Shown: in pieces, positions 1 to 8,477 of the stretch | How the letters are laid out: every line of letters starts with the position of its first letter | Position numbering within the stretch: position 1 is the first letter of the stretch | Assembly (NCBI RefSeq): GCF_902506605.1 | Contig: NZ_LR733979.1 | Location: 2,402,008-2,466,007 of the forward strand | Direction: 5' to 3' | Length of the DNA: 64,000 nucleotides | Source: Sphingomonas sp. AX6 | GTDB lineage: Bacteria; Pseudomonadota; Alphaproteobacteria; Sphingomonadales; Sphingomonadaceae | Program-made: the position numbers and the translations under genes | The notes under the pieces: generated by a model | Database searches by the model: none | What the model was told of the DNA's origin: nothing | Seen by the model: only the letters and a program-made list of their open reading frames with translations

Positions 1-594
1 GCGCGTATCGCGCACTAGCATCGATGCGACTTCGCGTATCTCGAGGTTCGGCGCGAGGTCGGCGTCGATCAGCGGCTGATAACGATAGGCGACCTCTACG
101 AACATCGCAGCGCCATTGTCCGGGGCGATGACCTGCTGGCCCACCGGTCCGACGCCGACCAGGTTGGTGTCGCCTTGCTCGCCATATTGCGGGGCATAGC
201 CATGCGCGCCGCGACAGCGTTGCCAGGCGATCTTGAACCGGTTGGTGGTGTTGGGCTTCGCTACCGGTTCGACGCTGGAAATGACGACGCGGCCGTGCGT
301 GTAGAGGTCCAGTTCGCCCGCGTGTAGCCCGGCACCGGTCAGCAAATCGTTGATGTCGGTCTCGGTGATCGTCTTGGCGGCAAGCTGGCTACCCGTTCCG
401 ATCCGCGCCGAATTGTCGGCCAGGTGCAGCGCGACTTGGCTGACGCGCATTCGCGTGGTGATGTAATGGGTGAGTTCCGCACCGGTCAGGCCCAGCACCA
501 TCAGGATCGGCATCGCGAATGCGAATTCGATCAGTGCGACCCCCGATGTGTCACAACCCAGCCGCTTCAGGCCGCGTGAAAGGTTCGCGATCAT
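1..594 (-). CDS. TadE/TadG-like pseudopilin, partial (C-terminus beyond window)
   Basis: The frame opens with ATG at 594 and stays open to base 1, so 198 codons are visible and the C-terminus is cut by the window edge. The N-terminus has a short basic stretch, then a hydrophobic segment with the motif GVALIEFAFAMPILMVLG. This is the prepilin-like GxxxxEFA signature of TadE-family proteins, which are membrane-anchored pseudopilins of Flp/Tad pilus systems. The start codon overlaps the stop of the preceding gene (ATGA), indicating translational coupling. It is the third member of a TadG-TadE-TadE cassette and closely parallels the gene at 3241-3870. No Tad ATPase, secretin or Flp pilin is in the window, so the link to a pilus is by family only. 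Confidence 0.85.
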   Translation of the reverse strand, partial: MIANLSRGLKRLGCDTSGVALIEFAFAMPILMVLGLTGAELTHYITTRMRVSQVALHLADNSARIGTGSQLAAKTITETDINDLLTGAGLHAGELDLYTHGRVVISSVEPVAKPNTTNRFKIAWQRCRGAHGYAPQYGEQGDTNLVGVGPVGQQVIAPDNGAAMFVEVAYRYQPLIDADLAPNLEIREVASMLVRDTR

Positions 595-1202
595 GCGCAA
601 TTCCTGACCACTGGCGTGGCATAGCTGCCCTGGTCGGCATAGGGCTGATTGCGGAGCACCGTCGTCGCCCGGACGCGCACGGTGTCCGACATGCCGATCA
701 TGCCCGCCATCGGAAATAGCCGCGGATATTCGACGGTGGCGGTATAAAGCGCGGTATCCTTTGCGCCGCCCTGACCGGTGTTGCTGCCGTCGCGATCCCA
801 GCTCATGTTGCTGTTCTGATCGGTATAGGGCTCGCCGTCGTTGCACGTTCCGTCGTTATTTGTGTCGGTCCATTCCTCTGCCCGCGCGGTCGATGCCTCG
901 CTGAAGGTGCGATAGAAGCGGCGGTCGAAGGTTACGACGGCGCTTGCCGCCAGCTTTTCCACCTGATCGCTGACGATGCCGTCGATGACGGTCTGACGTG
1001 GCACCGCTGCCCCCGCCTCAAGGCTGGCGTCGCGGGCTGCCTTTTGCATGATCCCCTGAAGCGTCGCCCGCATGTAGAGCGTGTGCGCCAGGTCCATCGA
1101 CCCCATCAGCAGCAGCAGCATGACCGGCGCGACCACCGCGAATTCGACGATCGTGATGCCGCGCTCGTCACCCTTTAAACGAGAGGCGAGGGGGCGGATC
1201 AA
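591..1202 (-). CDS. TadE-like pilus assembly protein with Asp/Asn-rich loop
   Basis: The frame is open further upstream, but I place the start at TTG 1202. This TTG overlaps the TGA stop of the TadG-like gene (TTGA) and gives a 203-residue protein of normal TadE size starting just before the signature GITIVEFAVVAPVMLLLL. The hydrophobic N-terminal helix is followed by a periplasmic domain. Near the middle sits a loop rich in Asp/Asn/Gly (DTNNDGTCNDGE, then DQNSNMSWD) that resembles calcium-binding loops. It is the middle gene of the cassette and parallels the protein at 3870-4463 in size, loop and C-terminal region. A longer N-terminus from ATG at 1304 is possible but would be atypical. Confidence 0.82.
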   Translation of the reverse strand: MIRPLASRLKGDERGITIVEFAVVAPVMLLLLMGSMDLAHTLYMRATLQGIMQKAARDASLEAGAAVPRQTVIDGIVSDQVEKLAASAVVTFDRRFYRTFSEASTARAEEWTDTNNDGTCNDGEPYTDQNSNMSWDRDGSNTGQGGAKDTALYTATVEYPRLFPMAGMIGMSDTVRVRATTVLRNQPYADQGSYATPVVRNCA

Positions 1203-3115
1203 TTGGTCAGCCTCAACGCCGAAATCTGGTCGGCGATCTGGCGGAAGGTCGCCTGAAGCGCGGACGAACTGCGCGCAGTGAAATAGCGGCCCGGCGTCGC
1301 GCAATCCTCAAGCCGACCCTCGGTCGTCGCGTTCGAACCATTGCCGAACGAAATAACCCACAGCGTCACGTTCTGGTTTTTCACCGCCGAGCAGATCGCG
1401 TCGAAACGCGCGTTCACCTCGTTGTTGAAGCTGCCGTTATTTGCGGTGCCCGGGCTGGCGACGTTCCGCCGATCGTACCAAGGCACGCCATAGGCAGAAT
1501 ATCCGAAATTATGCGTCACGGTGTCGCCGTCGGTCATGAAGATCAGATGACGTTCGATCTCGCCGCCTTGCGGCGTGACCGCGTTCTCGCTGGCGAACAG
1601 ACCGGTCGGCGACAGCAGCCGCGCACCCCAAAGCAGGCCGATGTCGTGATAGGTGTTGCCATTGGGCGTCAGGCTGTTGACGTAGGACGAGAATCCGCCC
1701 GCATCGGTCCATGGTGCCATTTTGCGCGACTCGGTCGGGCAGGAATAGCTAGAGTTGTTGTCGAGGTCCGACGCGGTTTCGACGCGGTTACGCGTATAGT
1801 TTCCCCCGGAGTAACGCGTGTAGATCGCGCTGCGTAGTAGCGGTCCCCAGCGGCTTGCGGCGTTATCGGGCACGCGGTCGATGTCGAGGTCGATGGCATC
1901 GTCAGGGATCGGCGTGAAATTGGTGCCGGTGACGGTCTGTCGTTCCTCGATGCAGCCGTCCCATGCGACCGTGCGGTTAGTGCCGTTGCTGCCCAGCGGC
2001 AACTCGATCGATCCGTTCCAGGCGGTCGGGCCATTCTTCAGCCCGGCGACCGGGTGTTCGATCAGGTCGTAACGCCACTGAGAGAATTCAGTGACGGTCA
2101 CGTACTGATATCGCGAGGTGGTCGTCTCGCTGTAACCCTGACAGGTTCCGGCGTGAGAAGTGCTGCTTGTCCACCCGGTACGAGTATACCGCGTTTCCGT
2201 TACCGTGCGCTCATTGCCGTTTGTCTGCGTGTTACTGGTGTTGAGCGCAGTGGCATTGGCCTGAGTACAGTCGGATGAACGTACATTGGGGTATGAAACG
2301 TTTTGACGCGGATTTGTCGAACTGCTCTGCAACTGCCATTCCTGACGCGACGCGTAGCGCGGCTCGCGCGACTGATAGCTCCACCGATCCGCGAGATAGG
2401 CCGTGGGGAGCAGTCGCCCGACATTGACGTTGGTGTTGTAGGGCACGAATCCGAAGCGGATCTGCACCTGGTCGCCCGTGCCGCCCGATGGCGCACCACC
2501 GTCGCATGTGGCGTCCGTATCGAGCCGCGCGACGATTTCGTAGAAGCATTTTACCGCCCGGCGAAGCGCGACCATCTTGGTCTCGCTGTCGGATGACGTT
2601 GCCTTCGATCCCATTGATCCGGTGACGTCGAGGACGAACATCACGTCGGTGTTGGGCAGCCGCATCTCGGCATCGCAACTGACCGTGATGGTGCGCTCTT
2701 CGAATCCGAAGATGCGCATCAGCGTCATCGGCACGTCGGCGCTGGCGGTGCCGGTCACGCGGCCTGCGCTTTCGTTGAATTCGTGCTCGAGGCCGTTCGC
2801 GCCATAGGGGTTCTGGCCGATATTGGCGGCGAAGAAGCGCTCGGCGGTGGCGTTCGGCATGCCGTTGGCCTGGGTCCACACGCCCGCGCCCATTGCCTTT
2901 CGTCCGGCCAGCGCGCCTGCGTCGCACGCGTGCTGAAGCTTGGTCTTGACGATGTACATGCGCGACAGATCGACGGCGCCGCCGACCATCCCGGCCAGCG
3001 GAAACATGCCCGCCGCCATCAACGCCAGGACATTGCCCCGAGCATCCCGCGCAAGGGCCGACAAGCCGTTGCGCGCGGACCTGTGGCCCTGCTCCTGCCC
3101 ATTTGTCATGCACAT
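1199..3115 (-). CDS. TadG-like protein with von Willebrand factor A domain (copy 1)
   Basis: The protein has 638 residues. An N-terminal hydrophobic helix lies at about residues 29-48, just before AVDLSRMY, the typical Flp/TadG N-terminus. A von Willebrand factor A domain follows; its metal-site motif DVTGSM is at residues 163-168, and a later FMTDGD motif is also visible. Proteins of this type are anchored in the inner membrane and accompany TadE pseudopilins in Tad systems. The stop overlaps the next TadE-like gene. The gene is paralogous to the one at 4463-6421, with matching phrases such as LPNTDV near the metal site and YLDIG/YHDIGLLWG later. ATG 3109 (third codon) is an alternative start. 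Confidence 0.88.
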   Translation of the reverse strand: MCMTNGQEQGHRSARNGLSALARDARGNVLALMAAGMFPLAGMVGGAVDLSRMYIVKTKLQHACDAGALAGRKAMGAGVWTQANGMPNATAERFFAANIGQNPYGANGLEHEFNESAGRVTGTASADVPMTLMRIFGFEERTITVSCDAEMRLPNTDVMFVLDVTGSMGSKATSSDSETKMVALRRAVKCFYEIVARLDTDATCDGGAPSGGTGDQVQIRFGFVPYNTNVNVGRLLPTAYLADRWSYQSREPRYASRQEWQLQSSSTNPRQNVSYPNVRSSDCTQANATALNTSNTQTNGNERTVTETRYTRTGWTSSTSHAGTCQGYSETTTSRYQYVTVTEFSQWRYDLIEHPVAGLKNGPTAWNGSIELPLGSNGTNRTVAWDGCIEERQTVTGTNFTPIPDDAIDLDIDRVPDNAASRWGPLLRSAIYTRYSGGNYTRNRVETASDLDNNSSYSCPTESRKMAPWTDAGGFSSYVNSLTPNGNTYHDIGLLWGARLLSPTGLFASENAVTPQGGEIERHLIFMTDGDTVTHNFGYSAYGVPWYDRRNVASPGTANNGSFNNEVNARFDAICSAVKNQNVTLWVISFGNGSNATTEGRLEDCATPGRYFTARSSSALQATFRQIADQISALRLTN

Positions 3116-3240
3116 TGTCCCATCGACGGTCCCAAGCCGATGGTCATGCCCGATGTGCGGTCAATTGCGCGTGAAGGGGCAGGGTTAACAGTGCTTTAGC
3201 CATGATGCGCGACCGTGCGGTCGGTGCAACTGCCGCGCGT

Positions 3241-3870
3241 TCAGCAGGTCGAGGGGGTGGCACCCGGATAGGATTGCACGCCCGACAAGTCGCGCCGGTC
3301 GCGGACGTTCATCGCCGCGCTGCTGCGAAATTCGGTGACGCCACCGACCGCGAAGTGAATCGGGACGATGGGCGCATAATCATATGCCAGCTCGACGAAC
3401 ATGATCGCATCGCCTTCGGATGCCAGCAGCGCGGTCGATCCGGTGCCCAGTCCCTCGAAATCAGTGCCGGTGCGGCCCTCGTCTTCTGCATACGCAGGCT
3501 GGAAATCGGGCTTCAATCCGAAGCACCGCTGCCAATGGACCCACTGGCCGCCATCCTCGTTGCGTTCGATGCTCGACAGGATGATCCGGCCATTCCGGGC
3601 GATGTCCAGGCCGCCCGCTTCGATCTCGGCACCCAGCAACAGGTCGTTGATCTCGCGTTCGTTGACAGGCTTGGCCCCGAGCACGGCATCGTCGCCCATG
3701 CGCGACGCATTGTCGGCGACCATCATCGCGATCTGGCTGAGCTGTTTTTGAACCAGAATCTGGTTGGTCAATTCGACCCCGCCAAGCAGCAGGATCAGCA
3801 GGATCGGCAGCGACATCGCAAATTCGACCAGCGCCAGCGCGCGGTTGTCGCGGAACAGCGAGGCGCGCAT
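3241..3870 (-). CDS. TadE/TadG-like pseudopilin
   Basis: I choose ATG 3870, which shares its A with the TGA stop of the upstream gene (TGATG); the frame is open three codons further up. The 209-residue product starts with a short basic segment, then ALALVEFAMSLPILLILLLGG, the TadE-type signal/anchor. The rest is a periplasmic domain ending in a Cys-containing tail. It is the last gene of the upstream cassette, and its layout matches the partial gene at 1-594: the same order of the phrases LLxGAE/AGxLDxxxxGRxxxSS, WQRC and MFVELAY. A 125-bp gap without an obvious terminator separates it from the second cassette. It is probably part of one long minus-strand operon. Confidence 0.83.
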   Translation of the reverse strand: MRASLFRDNRALALVEFAMSLPILLILLLGGVELTNQILVQKQLSQIAMMVADNASRMGDDAVLGAKPVNEREINDLLLGAEIEAGGLDIARNGRIILSSIERNEDGGQWVHWQRCFGLKPDFQPAYAEDEGRTGTDFEGLGTGSTALLASEGDAIMFVELAYDYAPIVPIHFAVGGVTEFRSSAAMNVRDRRDLSGVQSYPGATPSTC

Positions 3871-4463
3871 CACGAGCAAGTCCGCACGGGCACCGGTCCC
3901 TGCATGTCATAAGGCTGGATACGCAAATTGGTGGAGGCCGAAATCTCGACCGTGTTGCTCATCCCGATCAGCGCGCCGACCGGGAACAGTCGGTCATATT
4001 CGACATTGACGGTATAGACGATCACATCCTTTGCACCCGTTCCGTTGGCGACGCCGCTATTGTCGTCCCATTGGCCATTGCGATTCGAATCCTCATAGGT
4101 TTCGCCTGGTTCGCAGATGCCGTTATTGTTGCCATCGGGTTCGGCGGGCGATCGGACGCGCGCATAGGAGGAAAAGGCGACACGTTGCGGCGGCGCGACC
4201 CGCGCGCTGGGCGCGACGCGCAGGATCGCTTGTCTGATACTTTCGTCGATAATGAAGCGTTCGTCGTCCGAGCCTGCACGCTCCAGCGCGCTGTTGCGGC
4301 CCGCCGTCATCAATTCGCCCTGGACGACCGCCTTCACATATCCCTGATAGGCAAGCTCGAACCCGCCCATCACCACGGCCAGCAGCACGGGGACGACCAG
4401 CGCGAATTCGACGATGGTGACGCCGCTGCGGTCGCGGCCGATCCGGGGGAGCAAGCGGAACAT
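3870..4463 (-). CDS. TadE-like pilus assembly protein with Asp/Asn-rich loop
   Basis: The start at ATG 4463 overlaps the stop of the TadG-like gene (TGATG) and yields 197 residues. The signature SGVTIVEFALVVPVLLAVVMG lies at the N-terminus. In the middle is a loop DGNNNGICEPGETYEDSNRN, rich in Asp/Asn/Gly with the spacing of calcium-binding repeats; the paralogue at 591-1202 carries the equivalent loop. The C-terminal part (EYDRLFPVGALIGMSNT) also matches that paralogue (EYPRLFPMAGMIGMSDT), so the two genes are clear duplicates. Role by family: a membrane-anchored minor pseudopilin of a Tad-type system. Confidence 0.83.
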   Translation of the reverse strand: MFRLLPRIGRDRSGVTIVEFALVVPVLLAVVMGGFELAYQGYVKAVVQGELMTAGRNSALERAGSDDERFIIDESIRQAILRVAPSARVAPPQRVAFSSYARVRSPAEPDGNNNGICEPGETYEDSNRNGQWDDNSGVANGTGAKDVIVYTVNVEYDRLFPVGALIGMSNTVEISASTNLRIQPYDMQGPVPVRTCS

Positions 4464-6421
4464 CAGTCGGTCAACCGCAGCTGAGCGATCTTCGATGCGA
4501 TATCCTCGAACGCGGCGTTGAGCTGGGCGGCATTCTGCGCAGAAAAGGCGCGGTCGTTGCCGCTGGCGCAGCTTTGCAACTGACTGGTCAGGCTGGTGCC
4601 GAATGCCACGGTCCAGATGGTGATCCCCTTCGATTTGATCGCGCTGCACAGCGCGTCGAACCGGTCGGACACGATCTGGTTCTGGTCGGCATCGGTCGGC
4701 AGCGAGCCCGCAGCGGTGCGCCGCCGGTCGAGCGCGGACAGGCCGTATGCATCATAATTGCGGATGAACGTCTGAATCTGGCCATCGGTCATGAAGATCA
4801 GGTGGCGGGAAATGCTGCCGCCGTTCGCCGCCGTCGAATTTTCGTTGCGGAACAGACCTGTCGGAGAGATCAATCGACCGGCCCACAGCATGCCGATGTC
4901 GAGATAGGTCCAGCCTGCGGTTTGAAGACCATTCATGTACGTCGTGATCTCCGACGCCGACATGGTTTTCAGCTTCTGGGCGCGACTGGGGCAGACCGAG
5001 GCGAGCGACGCCTGAATATTATCGCCGCGAGTGTAGTTGTTGGTGATTTGCGGATCGTTGGCGACGCGCCAGTTGGTGGTGGAGCGGCGGACGTATACGA
5101 GTTGTGGAAGCAGCGGCCGCCATTGGGTTGCCGGGGTTCCAGCGGTCGGCGTCAAATCGACGTCAAGGTCGTACGCAGCCGCAGGGATCGGATTATAACT
5201 GGCATTACGGACAGTATCGCGTTCTTCGATGCATCCGCCCCAGGTCGTCGTCAGCGATCCGTGATTGTTGGCGATCTGGGCGGTGATCGAGCCTCCGGCC
5301 ATCAAACCGTCCGCGCGAGTTCCTTTAAGCGGTCGGACGTCGTATTCGACGGGTCGGTAATTCCAGAAATAGTCGGTGACGGTGCGATCATCGGATGTGG
5401 CGGTATAGCTCGTTCGACTGCGCTCCTGAACCTGATTATTGTACCGCGTCTCCCGAATACGACACAGGCCGCCGACCAGCGATGCGCCGTATTGTGATCC
5501 AGTCTGTGTGATTCGATCGATGATCGTGTAGTTTCCGTCTGCATGGGTGGTCCGACTGATTTCTCTCCACCCTCCGGGAGTGCTGTACGTATTTGGCGGC
5601 GCAACGCAGTTTTCGGGTGATCCGCTGGTATCGTGGGTCGAGGTTCCGCCCGAGATGACGCGCTGATAATCGGTTCGCAACGCTGGTCCGGTGCTGCCCT
5701 CCACAACCCGATCCCTGGTTCCGTCAGTGACGCGGGATTGATAGGTCCAGCGATCAACCATCCAGTCGCGATGCATGAAGTGCCCGACATTGACGGTGGA
5801 GGAAAACGGCACGAAGCCGTAGCGGACTTGCGCACCTGACGTGGCAGCGCGCGACAGAGCGGAGTGAAAGTTCGATACCGCACTGCGAAGACCGGTAATC
5901 CGGCTCTGGTCTTCGCCAGGGTTGCTTTCGTTCATTGACAGCGTCGTATCGAGCGCGAAGACGACATCGGTGTTGGGCAATTGCAGTTCGGCGGTGCAGG
6001 CGGCAGTCAGCGTCTTGTCGTCGAATCCGAACAAGCTCATCAGCACGGTCGGAGCAAGTACGGTGGCGGCCGCGTTGACTTGGCCATCGGCCGTCGTGTC
6101 GAAATCGATGACCGGACTGCCCGCGCCCATCATCCCGGCGGGAAAGTTGAAATTGAAGAAATTGCGCGCGACACCTTCGTCCTTGGTCGCCCATTCAAGT
6201 CCAGTCATCGACTTGCGACCCGCCAACACCGCGGAATCGCATGCATTCTGAAGCCGGGACTGCATGATGTAATAGCGGCTGATGTCGACCGCGCTGCCGA
6301 CGACGGCGATGCACGGCACGATCGCGGCGGCGGTCAGCGCCAGCGCATTGCCGCGCCGGTCGCCGATCAGGGCGGCAACAGTAGCGCGGAAACTGCGTCG
6401 TTGTGGTCGCTTCGTCGTCAT
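4463..6421 (-). CDS. TadG-like protein with von Willebrand factor A domain (copy 2)
   Basis: The protein has 652 residues. The N-terminal basic region is followed by a hydrophobic helix (about 25-46) and DISRYYI. The von Willebrand factor A domain carries the metal-site motif DTTLSM at residues 158-163, and FMTDGQ further on. It is a paralogue of the protein at 1199-3115 with the same length class, domain order and neighbours. It is the first gene of the leftward cassette; a promoter is expected in 6422-6538, but I see no convincing boxes there. Family knowledge places such proteins in the periplasm, anchored to the inner membrane. Confidence 0.88.
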   Translation of the reverse strand: MTTKRPQRRSFRATVAALIGDRRGNALALTAAAIVPCIAVVGSAVDISRYYIMQSRLQNACDSAVLAGRKSMTGLEWATKDEGVARNFFNFNFPAGMMGAGSPVIDFDTTADGQVNAAATVLAPTVLMSLFGFDDKTLTAACTAELQLPNTDVVFALDTTLSMNESNPGEDQSRITGLRSAVSNFHSALSRAATSGAQVRYGFVPFSSTVNVGHFMHRDWMVDRWTYQSRVTDGTRDRVVEGSTGPALRTDYQRVISGGTSTHDTSGSPENCVAPPNTYSTPGGWREISRTTHADGNYTIIDRITQTGSQYGASLVGGLCRIRETRYNNQVQERSRTSYTATSDDRTVTDYFWNYRPVEYDVRPLKGTRADGLMAGGSITAQIANNHGSLTTTWGGCIEERDTVRNASYNPIPAAAYDLDVDLTPTAGTPATQWRPLLPQLVYVRRSTTNWRVANDPQITNNYTRGDNIQASLASVCPSRAQKLKTMSASEITTYMNGLQTAGWTYLDIGMLWAGRLISPTGLFRNENSTAANGGSISRHLIFMTDGQIQTFIRNYDAYGLSALDRRRTAAGSLPTDADQNQIVSDRFDALCSAIKSKGITIWTVAFGTSLTSQLQSCASGNDRAFSAQNAAQLNAAFEDIASKIAQLRLTD

Positions 6422-6538
6422 GCTTAAGGCATCCGGGTCGCATCGGGTTCAGTCGACCCTGTCAAATTTGGGTAAAGATGCGATGAAGAGGCCCGGCACG
6501 CGGTTGCGGCTGCGCGACGGTGGCGCGACGGAGTTTCG

Positions 6539-7195
6539 ATGACCTCAACGGATGATCCGGAACGGACGCTTGCGTTCAGCTATGCGCGCCAGGGCGATCG
6601 CCCGGCGCTGGCGGCGCTGTTCGCGCTCGACGATGCGCTGGCCGCGCTGCTTCGGACCACGAGCGAGCCCGCCATCGCGCAGATCCGGCTGGCGTGGTGG
6701 CGAGAGGAGATCGCTCGACTGGGGCAGGGGCCGGTCCCCGCGATGCCGGTGCTGGCCGGTCTCGCCGGACATGTCCTGGTGCGCGGGGTCGATCCTGCAC
6801 GGCTGGTCGAGATCGTCGAGGGGTGGGAAGTGCTGATCGAGGCGGAAACGCTCGACCGCGAGGCTCTGGCGACGTTTGCGGCGAAACGCGGGGGCACCTT
6901 GTTCACAGTCGGCGGCGATTTGCTCGGCGTCGAAGTCGGCCGGCTGGCGGGGGAGGGATGGGCGCTAGGCGACCTCTCACGCCATCTCGCGAGCGTTGAT
7001 GAGGTGATCATTGCGCGGGACATGGCGCGCGAACGATTATCCGACACGTCGCGCTGGCCGCGCGCCAGCCGCGCGCTGGGCGCGGTCGCGGCGATTGCCG
7101 CGATGGATTTGGCGTTGCCGCCCCACGTCGTCCCGCCGATCGGATCGCCCAAACGCGTCGCGCGGCTGGCCTGGATGCGGCTCACGGGGCGTTAG
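6539..7195 (+). CDS. squalene/phytoene synthase family protein
   Basis: The 218-residue protein contains the family phrase IAQIRLAWWREEI and the surrounding helical pattern of squalene/phytoene synthase-like proteins, which condense or bind prenyl diphosphates. It is short: catalytically active members usually have about 270-300 residues. I do not see two clear Asp-rich DxxxD metal sites, so it may be a non-catalytic member related to the NDUFAF6-like assembly group instead of a carotenoid or hopanoid enzyme. No other isoprenoid genes lie nearby. It is divergent from the TadG operon. Confidence 0.7.
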   Translation: MTSTDDPERTLAFSYARQGDRPALAALFALDDALAALLRTTSEPAIAQIRLAWWREEIARLGQGPVPAMPVLAGLAGHVLVRGVDPARLVEIVEGWEVLIEAETLDREALATFAAKRGGTLFTVGGDLLGVEVGRLAGEGWALGDLSRHLASVDEVIIARDMARERLSDTSRWPRASRALGAVAAIAAMDLALPPHVVPPIGSPKRVARLAWMRLTGR

Positions 7196-7248
7196 GGGTT
7201 GCCACCCGTCGACCAGTCGTTAGCCTGTCTTTTCTCGACAGCGTACGA

Positions 7249-7740
7249 ATGGGGGCGACGATGTTGCGGTTCTTCGCAGGGGTTGTGTCGGCGTTGCTGC
7301 TGGTGACCGCGGGGCTGGTCGTTTATCGCGGCTGGGCAGCAGACGATCCGATCATCGCCGCGGCACCCCCGCCAAGGCTCGCGCCCGAACAGCCCGTGCA
7401 ATATGGCGTGCTCGAGGAAATCGCGGTGCCCAAGGCGCCAGCCAAGACCCGCGAGGAACGCCGCTTCGATCGATATGACAAGGATCGCAACGACGCGATC
7501 ACCCGCGAGGAATATCTGGCGTCGCGGCGCAAGGCATTCGCCAAGCTCGACACCAACGGCAACGGGCGGCTCGATTTCGAAGAATGGGCAACTCGTACGA
7601 CGACCAAATTCGCGAGCGCGGATGCGGACAGATCGGGGGCGATGTCGCGCGCCGAGTTTGCGACCACCGCGGTCAAACGGCGCGCACCTGTAAAGACGCG
7701 CTGCATCTGTCCAACCCCCGGCGAGGATGCCGAGGAGTGA
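7249..7740 (+). CDS. membrane-anchored EF-hand protein
   Basis: The 163-residue protein starts with a hydrophobic segment (LRFFAGVVSALLLVTAGLVV), an uncleaved anchor or signal. Three EF-hand loops follow: DKDRNDAITREE, DTNGNGRLDFEE and DADRSGAMSRAE, each with Asp at positions 1 and 3 and an acidic residue at position 12. The middle loop is the most canonical. It should bind calcium in the periplasm; the target is unknown. ATG 7261, four codons downstream, is an alternative start that keeps the anchor. The gene ends three bases before the stop of the convergent TetR gene. Confidence 0.82.
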   Translation: MGATMLRFFAGVVSALLLVTAGLVVYRGWAADDPIIAAAPPPRLAPEQPVQYGVLEEIAVPKAPAKTREERRFDRYDKDRNDAITREEYLASRRKAFAKLDTNGNGRLDFEEWATRTTTKFASADADRSGAMSRAEFATTAVKRRAPVKTRCICPTPGEDAEE

Positions 7741-7743
7741 CGT

Positions 7744-8325
7744 TCAACAGTTGAGCGCAGCTTCGAACAGGCAGCGGAAGCGTTCGGTGCGGAACTGGCA
7801 GGGTTCGGCCTCGCACATCCCGTCGACCTGCATGATCGTGCGTAGCACGCCGATGCCCATCAGCACTGCGAGCAACATGTTGGCGCGCATTTCCGCATCG
7901 GGACCGGCGATCAGCTTGGCCATCGGATCGACGACGTCGCGGTGGACGAGTTCGCGGATGACCGCCCCCGCCTGGGGCGAGGAGGCCGAACGCAGCATGA
8001 TGACGAACATCTCCATGCGTTTGGTACGGTCCTCGTCCTCGTCCGCTTCGATCAGATTGGCGAGGAAGCGGGGCAGGTCGTCGATGTGCTGAGGTTCGCG
8101 GAACGTGTCGGGCCGCTTCTCGTGGGTCAGAACCTGACGGAACAGCCCTTCCTTGCCGCCAAAATAGCGGCTGATCAGCGCGACATCGACGCCGGCGTCG
8201 CCCGCGATATCGCGCAAACCGACGCTTTCGTAGCTGTCTTTCAAAAAACGGTCATGTGCGGCCGTTAGGATCGTCGCACGCGTTGCCGATGCGTCACGTT
8301 TCCGCGCAGGTAATAGCGTTGCCAT
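7744..8325 (-). CDS. TetR/AcrR family repressor of the adjacent RND operon
   Basis: The start at ATG 8325 gives 193 residues and puts the helix-turn-helix at the normal N-terminal place (ATILTAAHDRFLKDSYESVG, then LRDIAGDAGVDVALISRYFG). A longer open frame upstream is very probably not translated because it crosses the divergent promoter. The C-terminal ligand domain is helical and ordinary for the family. Its divergent orientation to the efflux operon and the inverted repeat between the two suggest that it represses the pump genes and itself, and releases DNA on binding a pump substrate. That is inference from layout. Confidence 0.85.
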   Translation of the reverse strand: MATLLPARKRDASATRATILTAAHDRFLKDSYESVGLRDIAGDAGVDVALISRYFGGKEGLFRQVLTHEKRPDTFREPQHIDDLPRFLANLIEADEDEDRTKRMEMFVIMLRSASSPQAGAVIRELVHRDVVDPMAKLIAGPDAEMRANMLLAVLMGIGVLRTIMQVDGMCEAEPCQFRTERFRCLFEAALNC

Positions 8326-8357
8326 GTCGTGCCCCAATAAAGCTATCCGGCCATAAA

Positions 8358-8371
8358 TCAACAGCCGTTGA
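8358..8371. promoter_or_regulatory. candidate TetR operator
   Basis: TCAAC-AGCC-GTTGA is a perfect 5-bp inverted repeat in the divergent region between the TetR gene and the pump operon. Its right arm overlaps a -35-like TTGACT, a position suited to repression. The site is short and no second copy was found. Confidence 0.45.
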
Positions 8372-8396
8372 CTTGATGCTGCGGTGCAACTAACAG
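8368..8396 (+). promoter_or_regulatory. candidate sigma-70 promoter of the RND operon
   Basis: TTGACT at 8368-8373 is followed after 17 bp by TAACAG at 8391-8396. The -35 box is good and the -10 box weak. It points toward the pump genes and overlaps the putative operator. Confidence 0.4.
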
Positions 8397-8477
8397 CGCC
8401 AAGCTGACGATCGCATGTCCATGTCCGTAAGGCTATGTTCATCGGTCCCCACGGGTTTCGAAAGCGCGGAAAAACTG

